A stretch of 64,000 nt of DNA, taken from assembly GCA_947685225.1 (NCBI GenBank), contig CANTUV010000033.1, positions 58,257,001-58,321,000 on the forward strand, given 5' to 3'. The stretch comes from Garcia nutans (lineage: Eukaryota > Streptophyta > Magnoliopsida > Malpighiales > Euphorbiaceae). Shown in pieces: positions 25,501-38,132 of the stretch (positions within the stretch are counted from its first letter, which is position 1; each line of letters opens with the position of its first letter). The translations under genes were made by a program, and so were the position numbers. The notes under the pieces were generated by a model. It did no database searches and was not told the origin of the DNA. It saw only the letters and a list, made by a program, of their open reading frames with translations.

Positions 25501-28500
25501 AATCCAGCGAGGTAATATTATGATATCCTTTATGTTTTACAGATACGATGGGAGAATAAACTTCTATCAATTGCTGGACATACCAAGGATCCTTCTGAAA
25601 GCATCCAAGGTGTGTAAAGTCTTACTAATGTCTTTTGCTGTGATTTGCAACTTCTCATTTTGATGCTGTATTACTTTTTCATGACAGTGAAGGCATTTGA
25701 TCCACACACTGGTAGCTGGTCAACCTTAAAGACATATGGGAAAGCACCGGTATATAACTGAAACATTTTCTAGAAGCCAAACTAAAGGAAATTTACTGAA
25801 ACGTCTTTTCTTTCTATGATACTCACTATATGAACTAAAACATATCATACGAACCAGAATTAAGGGAATTAATTAGTTTACCCTATTTTCTATGCTCTTA
25901 ATCTTTAATCCTGGGCAGCCTGACCATGGTTTTCTGTTGTTCCTTTGACACTCAAGAAACTGAAAATCAAATTTACAGTTATTGTTTTGCCAAATTTGTA
26001 GATTTTGCTGTAAGATTTAGAGCCAAAACTGGTTAAACATGCTGGAAGTTTTGGAACTCTGAATAAGATTTATTATTTGATTTGTAAAAAAAAAATGTAA
26101 CTAAATGACATAGGAGTGCTTGCAGCTTTGTAGCTTCCCTTTCAGATACTGCTTTAATGGTTCAGATTACTTACAAAAGTTTAGGGATCATTAGTTGTGT
26201 TGCATTGCAGGTCTCACGTGGAGGTCAATCTGTCACACTTGTTGGGACAAGCTTGGTGATTTTTGGGGGACAAGATGCAAAGAGATCTCTCTTGAATGAT
26301 TTACATATTCTTGATCTAGAGACCATGACTTGGGATGAAATTGATGCTGTGTAAGATGATTCTGGCAATTTCAGATGCTGTCCTCTTTTGTTTTTTATAT
26401 TAAATACCACATTGTTTGTTCATTATTGTTGAGGAATGATTTAAGTTTTATGGGAGCTCTTTAATGGAAAATTAGCCAGCATATCATGAATTAGAACAGC
26501 ATTGACAAAGTATTAGTGCCTGATAAAATATCAACTACATGATGTTATGAGATGTTTGGATTCTTCTGCTAGTAGGATGGCCTGTAAATTTTGTTTTGCC
26601 ATGGTGATTTCAAGTTCTGTTCCTTAGCATCAGTGGTTTGAATGTTATTTAACTGAGGTCAAAACCAATTATGATTTTATAACATGTGTAATATATCATG
26701 TTTCAAATTCAAAACTGACATTGAAGATTTAATTGTGAAGTAATCATTTATTTGTGAAACAAAGAGGGTTTAATAGGTTCTTTCTGTTTTTGTTGAGAAA
26801 TGTCTTAAAGATTGATTATCTTCTTATTAAAGATTAATTTATCCTCTTATTATTTTGTAGCGGTATGCCTCCTTCTCCAAGGTCTGATCATGCTGCTGCA
26901 GTTCATGCTGAGCGCTACCTTCTTATTTTTGGTGGTGGTTCACATGCTACGTGTTTCAATGATCTGCATGTGCTTGATTTACAAGCTGTAAGATAAATTA
27001 TCTAAATGTTTTTGTTCGTCTGTGGTAGTATTATCGTTAATATCTGTGATGTAATGGATACTCAGATGGAATGGACAAGACCCACACAACAGGGGGAAAT
27101 ACCAAGTCCACGTGCAGGACATGCAGGTGTGACAGTTGGGGAGAATTGGTTTATTGTTGGTGGTGGTGACAACAAGAGTGGTATGAATATTACATCTTTA
27201 GCATTTAACTACAAATCTTTTTATGCTTGGTCTAAGAAGAAAAATGGTAAACAAAAAACCAAAAAAGAAATGGCAATTCACTTGAAAAATATCTTTTCGG
27301 CAAATTCTAGGAAACTCATCCTGATCCAACTTATACCAATATGGTCTAGTGGTGTTTCATTGAAGGCATAAAGCTAACAACTTAACAAAAACTGTTGGAA
27401 TGGATTTGCAAAATCAGCCTATTTTGTGGATCTTGTCTTTGTAAATCCTATTGATACATGGTCATTCTCAAATCCCTTTGCAGAGGAATGTGATCTTCCC
27501 TTGTTTTCTAGCTAGAGAGGATTTCAATTTCAAAAACAACAACTTCAATTAAGGGACTTGTCACATCATAAGTAAAAGTAACTCAAGTAATTAGTGATAG
27601 GAATTAGAAGTAGTTTCTGCATCAATGGAGTTGATATGTTTGATAGAAGAGACATGCAATTATTTTCCAACTCCCATAAGTCAGTTTTTATGTTGTGGTT
27701 ATTCCCTAATGGTAATATTTTCAGTTTCATGAATCTAAACATTGATGATAAGAAAGAACTGTTAGGAAGAAGCTTCACTTATCTGGTCAGTTTAAGATTA
27801 TTGATTGTTTGCAACTGCCCAGTAGAAAAGAAAATTTGGTTGTTGTCTGGGCTTTATTGGGATTGTATTTCAATTATCAAAACTTTATACTATATCATAT
27901 AAATGTTCTACTTTTGTTTCTGTTAACTTGTCACAGGGGTCTCCGAAACGGTTGTTCTCAACATGTCTACTCTTGTTTGGTCTGTTGTAACTTCTGTTGA
28001 AGGGCGTGTTCCTCTTGCCAGTGAGGTAATTTATGAGAATGTCCACTATTTGCATGGAATTGTACAAAAGTACAACACTCAGCTGCATGTAAATTGTTAG
28101 AAATGTGAAAGCCTGCATGAATGCTTGAGTATGATCTTGCATCCTGAAGATCTATAATTTATGTGAAGGATATTGAACCTAACATCAGTTTTAATGTATG
28201 CCCCTGTACATTCAATTATTTGTAGTTTTCAGATTATACGTACTTGAATTAGTAAAAATATGAAAATGATACGTCGTGTTTCAGGCATCTGAGGAGTAAT
28301 ATGATTTAAATGCATCTGAATTCTTCATTTTCCGGTTGCTTATACTAATTTAAGTCTGAAATTATAATTTAACCTCAATTATTGTTGTCAGTACTATATA
28401 TTAGATGTTTTTTTCCCTTTGAAATTTGTTTTAATCTTTGAGTTTTTGTTCAATGTATTGGATTCATTCATTAAGGTGAACTGTAGAAAATTGATGAGCA

Positions 28501-30079
28501 AATTAAATGGAGTGGTTGGCTTTAATTGCAGGGCTTGAGTTTGGTTGTGAGCTCCTACAATTGTGAAGATATTCTTGTATCGTTTGGGGGATATAATGGG
28601 CGCTATAGCAATGATGTTAGTTGTGATATTAACTTCTTTTAGTGTAGCTTCTTTTTCTACCCTTTTTCCTGTTTCTGATTTTGATTTTCCCTGTTAGGTC
28701 AATGTTCTTAAACCAAGCCATAAGTCTACCTTGCAATCAAAGATGATGGAGACTCCAGTGCCTGATAGCGTTTCTGCTGTGCATAGTGCTACAAATGCCA
28801 CGAGAGATTTTGAATCGAAGTTTGGCCAAGAAGGCAAAATAAGAGAAATTGTTGTGGATAATGTTGATACAGAGCCCATGGTATGCCAAATTGCAAAATG
28901 TCTTCATTTTTTTTAACTGCAGATATTGAAATTGCTTCTTTCATGTGTACCTTACTACCTTTTTCCTTCTCACTTTGGGACTTAAGATTTTGAGTTTCAT
29001 TCAGGAATCTAAAGGCGAAGTATCCAGTGAAAATCTTATAGCAACTTTGAAGGCAGAAAAAGAAGAGCTGGAGTCATCTCTTAGCAAGGAGAAATTGCAA
29101 ACAATCCAATTAAAGCAAGAATTAGCTGAGACTGAGACTCGTAACACTGACCTTTACAAGGTAATCTTGAGATGTATTTTGATTAGTTAGTAGTTCCTGA
29201 AGTTCTTGGACTTTGTAATGTCATTTTTAATCAACTGACATTTGCCTTTGCTAACTAAAATTCCATGGACCATTGCACATAAGCGATTCTTCTATTTCTT
29301 GAATGACTAAAATATGCTTCTTGACATTTTAGGAGCTCCAATCTGTGCGTGGTCAACTTGCTTCTGAGCAGTCAAGATGTTTCAAACTAGAGGTATGTCC
29401 TAGCTATTTTGTCTGCACACTTTGTTGTCAGAGGTAAGACATGTTGATTATGGAGACTTATTTGGTGATGCTGGGAGCATAAAAAAGATTGTCATCTAAT
29501 TTAAGTACAGCATTTCCACGAAGAGTCATTTGTGCATTATCTGTTGATTTGAAGTGTTGTCTAGTTCCCTAATTTGCACATCTGTCAATAAAGGATATCA
29601 CTTATAAACAATTGCTATTTCAATAACAACAATAAGAGAATAAAATTATAAAATTGCCTAAAATATGAGTTATGGTACCCCTCCACCAGCCTCTCTTTTT
29701 CATTTCAGAATAAGAAGTTCATTAATTGGATTGATAAATAATGGAAGGCCTTCTTTCACGCAATGAAAAAGTCAGCTAGGTTGACTGTCATGGATTTAGA
29801 GTTGTTTAATACAAGATTTACTTCGAAAAGCACTACTCTTCTTTCACATGTTAGATGGAATCAGCACATGCTAATTGCTTCTTGAACCAACAGGTTGATG
29901 TGGCAGAACTAAGACAAAAACTTCAAACAATGGAGGCACTGCAAAAAGAACTAGAACTTCTTCAGCGGCAAAAGGCTGCTTCTGAACAAGCAGCCTTAAG
30001 TGAAAAACAGAAGCAAGGTTCTGGTGCTGTGTGGGGTTGGCTTGCCGGAACTCCTGGTAGCCAAAGAGACGAAGCCTGA
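22551..30079 (+). CDS. ACBP4: Acyl-CoA-binding protein with kelch repeats (ACBP4/5 type)
   Basis: Cytosolic carrier of long-chain acyl-CoA esters. Eighteen exons: 22551-22709, 23438-23508, 24050-24113, 24196-24267, 24358-24552, 24704-24781, 25274-25384, 25543-25609, 25688-25749, 26211-26350, 26861-26987, 27066-27180, 27937-28025, 28532-28615, 28698-28880, 29005-29160, 29333-29392 and 29894-30079. Total 2019 nt, 672 aa, close to Arabidopsis ACBP4 (about 668). The ACB domain covers residues 12 to about 110, with YALYQQATVGPC, KWKSWNGLANM and AMRLFVKILEEEDPGW. About six kelch blades follow, for example HGAVVIQDKMYIYGGNHNGR, GTSLVIFGGQDAK, RYLLIFGGGSH, NWFIVGGGDN and DILVSFGGYNG. A Glu/Lys-rich coiled coil (ENLIATLKAEKEELESSL onward) runs to a C-terminal GAVWGWLAGTPG. 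In Arabidopsis, ACBP4 binds oleoyl-CoA and interacts with an ethylene-response factor. I cannot separate ACBP4 from ACBP5. Confidence 0.95.
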
Positions 30080-31274
30080 ATTTTGTCAAAAAGCTTATTA
30101 AGTAGTGATTGTTAGATTGATTTTCATCGATCAATTTTTCTATCAAATATTTTCTTTTACTTTGCCCTGTTCTTTCTTTGATGGGAATAAAAATATCAAG
30201 TTTTTGTTGGTCAGATTTGAGACCCTCGTGGGGTTTTTTTTGCAGGAATACACATACTGTAGTTTAAGTTATATGGTTTCATATGGCCATTGCCGCGATA
30301 TTTTTCAGGTTCAATTTTTTTACAAAATTTGTATTTGAAGTGAATATATATTTACTTGAATGAAGTATAGGTTTCCATTATTTGCCAACAAAATTTGAGG
30401 AATGATCTTTGGATTCAAAAGTGGATGTAGGTATGTAACCTGACAATAGATGAATAATTTAAGAACGAGTGCATGTGATGATAATATTTAAATTTGAAAA
30501 TTTCCATTTTTAATGCTAAAATGAATGCAATTTGTGCAATAAATCATAATTGGGAGATTTCTTGAATTTGTATTTAATGTTTAACTCGAATAATGAAAAC
30601 AAATTTTATTTTTTAGGCCCATTAAAAAAACATGACAAAAAAATCAATTTTATTTTTTTAAAAAATGAACTATTGTTATTTTTCAGTATATAATTTAGAA
30701 ATATTTTTATTGAAACTTGACGAGGCAATTTTTCCTCTTTTTTTTTTTTAAAAAACACAATATTAACATATTTAATTTGATTATAAATATTTGTAACCAT
30801 TTATTTGATAGCGCTAATTACAGCTCTCATTTTCCAAATTTTTGATTGGCTAATTGACACTTCAATAGCCCTAATCATATCCATATTGCATGAATTTTTT
30901 TTTTGACAAAAGTAAAAGGACCCCAAAAAATAATTTAATGACGTGGCAGCATGTAAGTGGTTTTCTCCATCACTTGTTTTACACCGTCGCTCTACCAAAT
31001 AAAATCCTTTACGAAAAAATACGCAACTCTTACGAACCTCAAACCCAAGGGAAAATTAACACTCTCCAGATTTTCTTTCAATCCTAACACTCCTCTCCCT
31101 CTTTCTCTTATTTACTCTCTCTGAAGGCTTTACATTACTCGCACTTTCATAGGGAACAAACAGCCCCTGTCGCTCTCACAAGACGGGGAAATAAAGGTAT
31201 GCTTAATCTATATTCGAGTCTTTAAAACAATAGATTTCTAGGGTTTCGAGTTAGCTTTAGTTCTTACTCTTGCA
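30080..31274. other. ACBP 3' region and PWWP-gene 5' region
   Basis: Probable ACBP 3'UTR to about 30.35 kb, then AT-rich spacer. From about 31.03 kb the DNA becomes CT-rich (ctctccctctttctcttatt), as in plant leaders, and runs into the PWWP start codon at 31275. No coding similarity is seen. Confidence 0.6.
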
Positions 31275-34200
31275 ATGATCTCTGTCGCAAAAAGTGAGAG
31301 TGAATTAGATACGAAAACGAATACAATCGAAGGGAACCGAGGAAAAGCTAGGGTTTCAGGTGACGGTGCTGATAGCCCTGAGGAAGAGAAAGTCTGGGTT
31401 TCTGGCATTGAACTTGATTCGAGAACACCAGAGAGTGAGGCTATTGGTAGGGTTTTGGAGGATAATGGATCTGCCAAAGATGTTAAAGATATGGCCAGAG
31501 TTGGCGACGAAAGCAATGTAGACGAGAAAATGAAAGAAGAATGTAGGGTTTTTGAAATGCAAAACGAGAAAAAACCAAGCTTTGTTCAATTCGACGTACA
31601 AACTGACCGATTTGACTCTCAACACGATGAATTTGATGATAAAAATGATCAGATAGAGTATGCTGTATCTAGAGGTGATGCAAAGGTGGAGGTTTATAAT
31701 TCCTTATTGTCCGAGTTTGATGATTTTGTTGCCAATGAGAAGCGTGGAGCTATGGTGGGAACATCTAGGGCATTAAGTTATGGGTTTGAAGTGGGTGATA
31801 TGGTGTGGGGCAAGGTGAAGTCACACCCGTGGTGGCCAGGACATATCTTCAATGAGGTCTTTGTGTCATCTTCTGTGCGGCACGCTAGGAGGGAGGGTTA
31901 TGTGTTAGTTGCATTCTTTGGGGATAGCAGTTATGGATGGTTCGACCCAGCGGAGCTTATTCCTTTTGATCCCCATTTTGCTGAAAAATCCCAGCAAACA
32001 AATTCAAGGAATTTTGTGAAAGCTGTGGAGGAGGCTGTGGATGAGGAAAGCAGAAGATGCGGGCTTGGTGTGGCTTGTAGATGTAGAAACAAGTATAATT
32101 TCAGGCCAGCTACTGTGCAAGGGTATTTTGAGGTTGATGTGGCAGATTATGAGCCAAGAGGAGTTTATTCAGAAAATCAGATTAAGAAGGCTCGGGATGG
32201 GTTTAAGCCAGGTGAGACTCTTGCTTTTTTGAAGCAGTTGGCTGTGGCACCACAAGAGCATGATCGAAGTACTATTAATTTTATTAAGAATAAGGCTACT
32301 GTTTTTGCTTTTCGCAAGGCATTGTTTGAGGAATTCGATGAGACATATGCCCAGGCATTTGGGGTGCAGCCGAAACGGCCTGCTAATGATCCTGCTAATG
32401 TAGCAGATCAGCCTGCTAAAGCTCCAACCCGAGGTATTATTTTATTTCCCTTAGCCTGTTTATTATCATTTTGTCTCTTCAGTTTTGACTATATTTTTGT
32501 TTGCTTTCTTGCACAGGTTTTATTTAAACATGAACATTATATGAATTATACATTGGAATGTTTTGTCATTGTATCATTAACCAAAGATATAATCTGTGTA
32601 CTCATGTATTATATCGATGCTGGTTATCTTGTTGGCTTCTGTTGAAATGCCTTATTTCTCCTCTACTGTGCTTCCTACCTAATGGCAGCTTGTTTGGAAT
32701 TTAAGGGTTGGATGTTCATGTTTTCTCATCATGCTTGTTGGAATACAAAATCGCTTATATATTTTGGTGTACTTCTGTGTGTAGAGCGATGTGAAAGTTA
32801 GAGCAGCAACTATTGTATGAAGTATCTTTTGTAATATGCACAAGCTGTAATGATCGAATAAAAGATAAAAGGCCATAATGTTTTTTGGTAGTATGTTATG
32901 TCACTTCACCCTTTCCTTTGGGTGAAGTGGAATCTTAAGCTGGTTTTTATATTACTAAAGCCTTCTAGAGATTGGTACAACTTAATTGAGCTTCAAATAT
33001 AGATTATGTGCAAGATCAATTTAGTATACTAATGGCTTCATAGGCAGTATCGTTTACATGTTAGTTGGACTGTTGGAGTGCCCAAACAAACTGATTTATA
33101 TTTATAACTAATATTTGTGTAAAGCACACAGTAAGTTTGGAAAGAATTATTTTCATATGCATTTCATGGAAATCATCTCTACACTAATTGGCATTGCTGT
33201 GTCCTTCTATTGCTATTATTCCTTAGGAAATGATGGGTCCGTTGATGAGTTATTCAGCTGAGCAACATTCCATTTTTGGAAAATATCTTTTTAGTAGTCA
33301 TAATAAGGATTAGTTTGGCAACTTATTATTAAGAGATTTTCAAGGTTTATATTTATCCATTAATTATCCATTAAGATATCTTATTTTTAGGAGAAGGCAA
33401 AGGTATTTCATCAAGAGAAGGCAATGTATTATAGAAGACATCTTTGCCATCTTTCTTTTCATTCAATTGACTTTCCTTTATCTGTATGCTTAAACTTTTC
33501 AGTTCATGCAATAGCCCTGCAATTTTTCTGTTCTCATTCTCTGTTTCCTTTTCCAGCTCCTTTGAGTGGTCCACTCGTGATAGCAGAAGCTTTGGGTAGT
33601 GGGAAGAACCCCAAAAAAACTGTGAAAGTGAAGGACCATTCAAAGAAAGATAGATACCTCTTCAAGAGAAGAGATGATCCAGTTGACTCAGGAGCCCTTC
33701 AACTTGACCAAAGGCTAGCAAGTTCCTCAGCCCCAGCAGCATACGAGGAAGGTTCATCAGCAATAATAACTGGTGATTATGCTCTCCAGAAAAGGGTTTC
33801 TACGCCTGTTTCAACAAAAAATGAACAGTTAGGAATTATCAGCAATGAAGCTGCTGGTACTAGTGAAGATGCATTTGTAAAAGAAGCGGTAATCTTAGAT
33901 CAGGGTCCAGAATTTCTGGGCACACGAGATACCCAAGGCACTGATGTAGCTGCAAATCTGTCTCTTGATAAGGAGAGGGATGCTGCTCTGCAAGAAACAA
34001 AGGAAAAAATGGGGTCAGATCTGATGGTGAACCACTCGAATACAGGTCAGTCTGATATTTCTACAAGGGGGTTGTCTCTGGATGTAAAAAATGGCACATC
34101 ACCTTCTTTTCATCATGGCGAGGCCATAGTTGACATTAGATATGAAGAGGCTGCCAGAGTTTCCAAATTGATAGAAGGTTCTATGCAAACTGAGAGCTTT

Positions 34201-35922
34201 TCTGCAAGTGCAGAAGTAGACAATAGTTTGGTTAAGCAAGGTGTTGGGTTGAAGAAAACCAAAGTTCTTAAGCGGCCTCTGGGGGACCTGAGCACTGAGA
34301 ACTCTGTTATAAGGGAAAAAAAGAAGAAAAAGAAGAAACAATTGGGCACAGAAAAAAGCCCTGATCGTCCGAAGAAGCAATTGGCCATGGGAACTGGTGG
34401 GGTATTGGCAGGAAACTCAACTGATGTGGCTTCCAAAGAGGATCCTCAGGGGAACCATCAGAAGAAAGTTAGCACCACTAATGCCTCATTCAGTGGCATT
34501 GGAACATTGCCGATGGGTAGTATGGGAATTATGGAGCTTGAGCTATCTTATCTATTGAATAGTTTGCATGTTCTTGCAATTGATCCTTTTCACGGTGCAG
34601 AAAGGAGTCCTTCAATTACTGTGCAGTTCTTTTTGCTTTTCCGGTGCCGTTTTTTCCAGAAAAGCTTGTTTTCATCAGCATCATCTGAGACTGAGTCCAT
34701 TGAAGTTCATGCTACTAAATCTTCATCTTCTGTTAGAGTTTCTGAAATCTCTGCTGATGAGAATGAGAATGCCAAAGATATGATCCCTTTAAAACCTGTA
34801 AAATCCATGGTCAGACAAGATGATCCAATGAAAGGAGGACGAAAACGATTGCCATCTGATCGTCAAGAAGAAATTGTAGCAAGGAAGTTGAAGAAAATGA
34901 GTATGTTGAAATCATTAGCTGCAGAAAAGAAGGCAGGTCAGAGAACTTTGGAAACCCATCGGACAGAAGGGAAAGAACCAGTGACTATAGCTCCACCAAA
35001 ACCAGTCAAAGCAGATTCTGCCAAGAAAATGGAACCTCAACATAGAGCAGTGGAGCCCACCATGCTGGTGATGAAGTTCCCCCCTCAGACATCTCTTCCA
35101 TCTGCTGCTCAGCTGAAGGCAAAGTTTGCTCGGTTTGGCTCCATAGATCAGTCAGCTATCCGTGTCTTTTGGCAGTCATCAACATGTCGTGTTGTGTTCC
35201 GGCACAAGCTTGATGCTCAGGCAGCGTATAAATATGCTGTTGGCAATAATTCTTTATTTGGCAATATGACTGTAAGGTATAGTATCCGGGAAGTAGGGGC
35301 TCCTGCACCGGAAGCACCAGAACCTGACAAGGGCAAAGGAAATGACACTTCCCTTGAAGCCCCAAGGATGAAGGATCCAGCAATTGAAAGACCATCCCAG
35401 CTGCACCAGCCTCTTCTTCATCCACAATCAAGCCTCCAGCTGAAGTCCATTCTGAAAAAACCAACAGGTGATGAAGCAGGGCAGGTAACTGGTGGTAGAG
35501 GGACACCACGTGTAAAATTCATGTTGGGTGGGGAAGAAACTAGTAGTAGGCGAGAACAAATGATGATTGGTAATAGAAACTTCACCAACAATGCTAGTTT
35601 TGCCGATGCTGGTCCTCCACCTACTTCTGTTCCTATGGATTTTAATAGTAAGAACTTTCAAAAGGTTATTCTTCCGTTTTCATCTCCGTCACCTATTCTC
35701 CCTCTTACTGCTCAATACACAAAAGTTTCTCATAATAACTCGCATCATCATAGTGAAGTAGCACAGAGAAATATTATGCATAATCAGAATATTCCCATTC
35801 CACCAACCAGCACACCGAGCATAGATATTTCGCAGCAGATGCAAACTCTTTTGACGAGGTGCAACGATGTTGTATCCTCTGTGACGGGCTTGTTAGGCTA
35901 TGTGCCTTACCATCCTCTTTGA
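31275..35922 (+). CDS. PWWP domain-containing chromatin protein (PDP family)
   Basis: Nuclear methyl-histone reader. Two coding exons, 31275-32433 and 33557-35922, give 1174 aa; the junction reads PAKAPTR|APLSGPLVIAEAL. The acidic N-terminus is followed by the PWWP domain from residue 170 (YGFEVGDMVWGKVKSHPWWP), including VLVAFFGDSSYGWFDPAEL. After it comes the conserved FVKAVEEAVDEESRRCGLG segment. The middle is charged, with a run of Lys near 34320 (REKKKKKKKQ). A conserved ELELSYLLNSLHVLAIDPFH segment follows. Near residues 880-960 there is an RRM-like region: TMLVMKFPPQTSLPSAAQL, FARFGSID, CRVVFRHKLDAQAAYKYAV and GNMTVRYSIRE. The C-terminus repeats the family's QMQTLLTRCNDVVSSVTGLL. Arabidopsis PDP1-3 associate with FVE/MSI5 and PRC2 and affect H3K27me3 and flowering. 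The exact orthologue is not assigned. Confidence 0.93.
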
Positions 35923-37271
35923 TTACGACAAAAGTCCATGGGCCATTAACTCAATTCTAAAGAGGGGACTCAATGCTCCAAAAAGGCTTTTGCATAATTT
36001 GCTTGTGGGATTTGGAAACCCAAAGAAGCAAGGACGAGAATGGTTCAGAGCAATTGGGTTTGGTTTTGTGGGTATGAATAGCTGTTAAATGATAGGCAAT
36101 GATTGAGGAAATCCGTCATTTCGGTCTTAAATTTTATGTAAAATCCCAAATGTATCCATACAGATAGTGCCATTACTCTCTCTACCCTCTATTTTCCTTT
36201 TTCCTTTTTTTTTGCGCTGCTTGAGCCAACTATACGCTTGCTCTTGGCATTTTTGTTCTGCCTCTGCATGTTGTGAGAAATTTGCTCATGCATTTTGCTT
36301 GTTTGGTTAATTAGTTATGCCTAAAAAATAATTTACTTTACTTTGGCAATAATCTCTATTAATGAAGAAATAACGGTTCAGGGGAAAACTAATCACGTTT
36401 GCTTAGAATTTCTCCCAATGAACCGAAGACATTGTTTCTCTTTGCCTTTGAATGTTGATAGTTTATTACGGAAATACAAAATTAAATATGTCAATTTAGA
36501 AATATTTTGGAAATTAAAAAAATTTGTCTATAAAGGCTCCAATAACTGAGAAATTAATGGTGTGGCTCAGCGCACAACTTCGCAATTTTTTGATTACTTA
36601 AAGAGAAAGGAATAAAGAAATATAATAATAATAGAAAGAAAAACTAAGGAAATTTTTTATACGCGCATAATACACGTGGTTTCTTGCTAAAATTAAGTAT
36701 TACTTAATTAGAAAAATTAATGTAATAATAATTAACAAAAAAAAAACAAGTTATAGATTTTGATTGATGGATAAGTACTTAGTAAATCTAATTTGGACTT
36801 ATATTTGTCAACTAATTTTCCTTTGTAATTACTATTTATTTTGTCAATCATTTTAGAGAATAAAAATAAAAATGTTTTTTTTTATATCAGGAAAATAAAA
36901 ATGTTTTATATCCTTAAGTCTAGAGAAAATCAAATCTTAAATTGAATTTTTTAAACCTATTATTCTAACATAAGATTACGCGTAGGAGTTAAATATAAAA
37001 AGAATCCAAGAAAAAGCAAACGTCTATCTTCGTCTCCAACCTTCCACTATAGGCGGTTGCCAAGCCATCGAATCTTCCTTTTCACTTCCATTTCGTCATC
37101 TCCACAACAGCTTTCTTTATATAGCCCCGCTCCTCCCTCCTCCTCTTCCACAAATTTCTACCTTTTGTTCTGTCTTATCGCCATTAAAAATCAAATCTTT
37201 TATCTCTCCCTTCTAATTTCTGCTCAAATTCTTGATTTTCTTGGCCGGAATTTTCTTGTAATAATCAAAAT
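35923..37271. other. PWWP-gene 3' region, spacer and SRC2 promoter
   Basis: Probable 3'UTR to about 36.2 kb, then AT-rich DNA with no gene. The last 150 bases are the CT-rich leader of the SRC2-like gene, downstream of a TATA box. Confidence 0.6.
37115..37125 (+). promoter_or_regulatory. TATA box of the SRC2-like gene
   Basis: ctttatatagc lies about 150 bases upstream of the start codon at 37272 and is followed by a CT-rich leader. A consensus TATAWAW fits an inducible gene such as SRC2. Confidence 0.7.
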
Positions 37272-38132
37272 ATGGAGTGCAGGCCATTAGAGATCACTTT
37301 GATCTCAGCCAAGGATATTAAAGATGTCAATATGTTCTCCAAGATGGATGTTTATGTTGAAGTTTCCATCCATGGTGATCCTTACAATTCCAAGCAGAAA
37401 CAAAAAACCCATGTTGATAAAGATTGTGGCACTAACCCCAATTGGAATTTCGCCATGAAATTTACTCTCCATGAATCTTCCGCCCAGGAAAACCGTCTCA
37501 CTCTCCATTTCAAGCTTGTCTCTGATCGGAGCTTAGGTGATAGAGAAATCGGTGAAGTTCATGTACCCATCAAGGAGCTGCTGCACCAGAAATCCGCCGA
37601 AGATAAACCAGACAAGGAACATACCGCCGTCAGTTACTCCGTCAGGACACCCAAAGGAAAAAGTAAGGGCACTTTAAATTTTTCATTCAAATTTGGGGAA
37701 AAATTCGAGGTTCCATTAGAGAAGGCCAGAAAGTTGGATGATCCAGTTGTGGCATATCCACCCGCGGGATATGTCGGTGCCGGAACTAGTTCTGCTTATC
37801 CAACTCATGGTGGATATCCGCCAAATATGGGAGGAGCACACGGTCCATATCCTTACCCTTATCCCGCACCAGGCGGGTACCCACAGCCTCCACAACAAGC
37901 ATATGGTGGGTATCCTCATGCTCCGGGATATGGGTATCCGGGGGCGCCGACACATGGGTACGGTGGATATCAGGGGATGGTGCAACAGCCACCGAAGAAG
38001 AGCGGCGGTGGAAATATGGCTTTAGGAGTGGGAGCTGGTTTGTTGGGTGGGCTGCTAATTGGAGAGATGATTTCTGATGTTGGAGAAATGGCTACATACG
38101 ATGCTGGTTTTGGCGATGGCTTTGATTTTTAA
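37272..38132 (+). CDS. SRC2: SRC2-like C2-domain protein
   Basis: Single-exon gene, 286 aa. Residues 1 to about 125 form a C2 domain, starting MECRPLEITLISAKDIKDVN with KMDVYVEVSI, TNPNWNFAMKF and LGDREIGEVHVPIKELL. Some Ca2+-site acidic residues (DIKDVN, KMDVY) are present. The middle (about 160-250) is a Tyr/Gly/Pro-rich low-complexity region with GGYP and PGYGYP repeats, as in soybean and Arabidopsis SRC2. The C-terminus has a Gly-rich hydrophobic stretch (MALGVGAGLLGGLLIGEMIS) and ends DAGFGDGFDF. SRC2 is cold-induced; the Arabidopsis protein moves from ER to vacuole and activates RbohF. The position beside JMJ24 and BiP3 homologues supports orthology to At1g09070 (gene order recalled from memory). 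Confidence 0.92.
   Translation: MECRPLEITLISAKDIKDVNMFSKMDVYVEVSIHGDPYNSKQKQKTHVDKDCGTNPNWNFAMKFTLHESSAQENRLTLHFKLVSDRSLGDREIGEVHVPIKELLHQKSAEDKPDKEHTAVSYSVRTPKGKSKGTLNFSFKFGEKFEVPLEKARKLDDPVVAYPPAGYVGAGTSSAYPTHGGYPPNMGGAHGPYPYPYPAPGGYPQPPQQAYGGYPHAPGYGYPGAPTHGYGGYQGMVQQPPKKSGGGNMALGVGAGLLGGLLIGEMISDVGEMATYDAGFGDGFDF

Noticed and set aside
32434..32645. Extension of PWWP exon 1 past GAG|GTATTA
   Set aside because: Hydrophobic text beginning YYFISLSLFIIILSLQF-like has no family match, and a GT donor at 32434 keeps frame with exon 2.
33424..33556. Open frame upstream of PWWP exon 2 (MYYRRHLCHLSF...)
   Set aside because: It is intron read in frame; TTTTCCAG at 33549-33556 is a good acceptor that joins exon 1 in phase (R|APLSGP).
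37716..38025. Frames on both strands within SRC2
   Set aside because: Shadows of the repetitive Tyr/Gly/Pro coding sequence.
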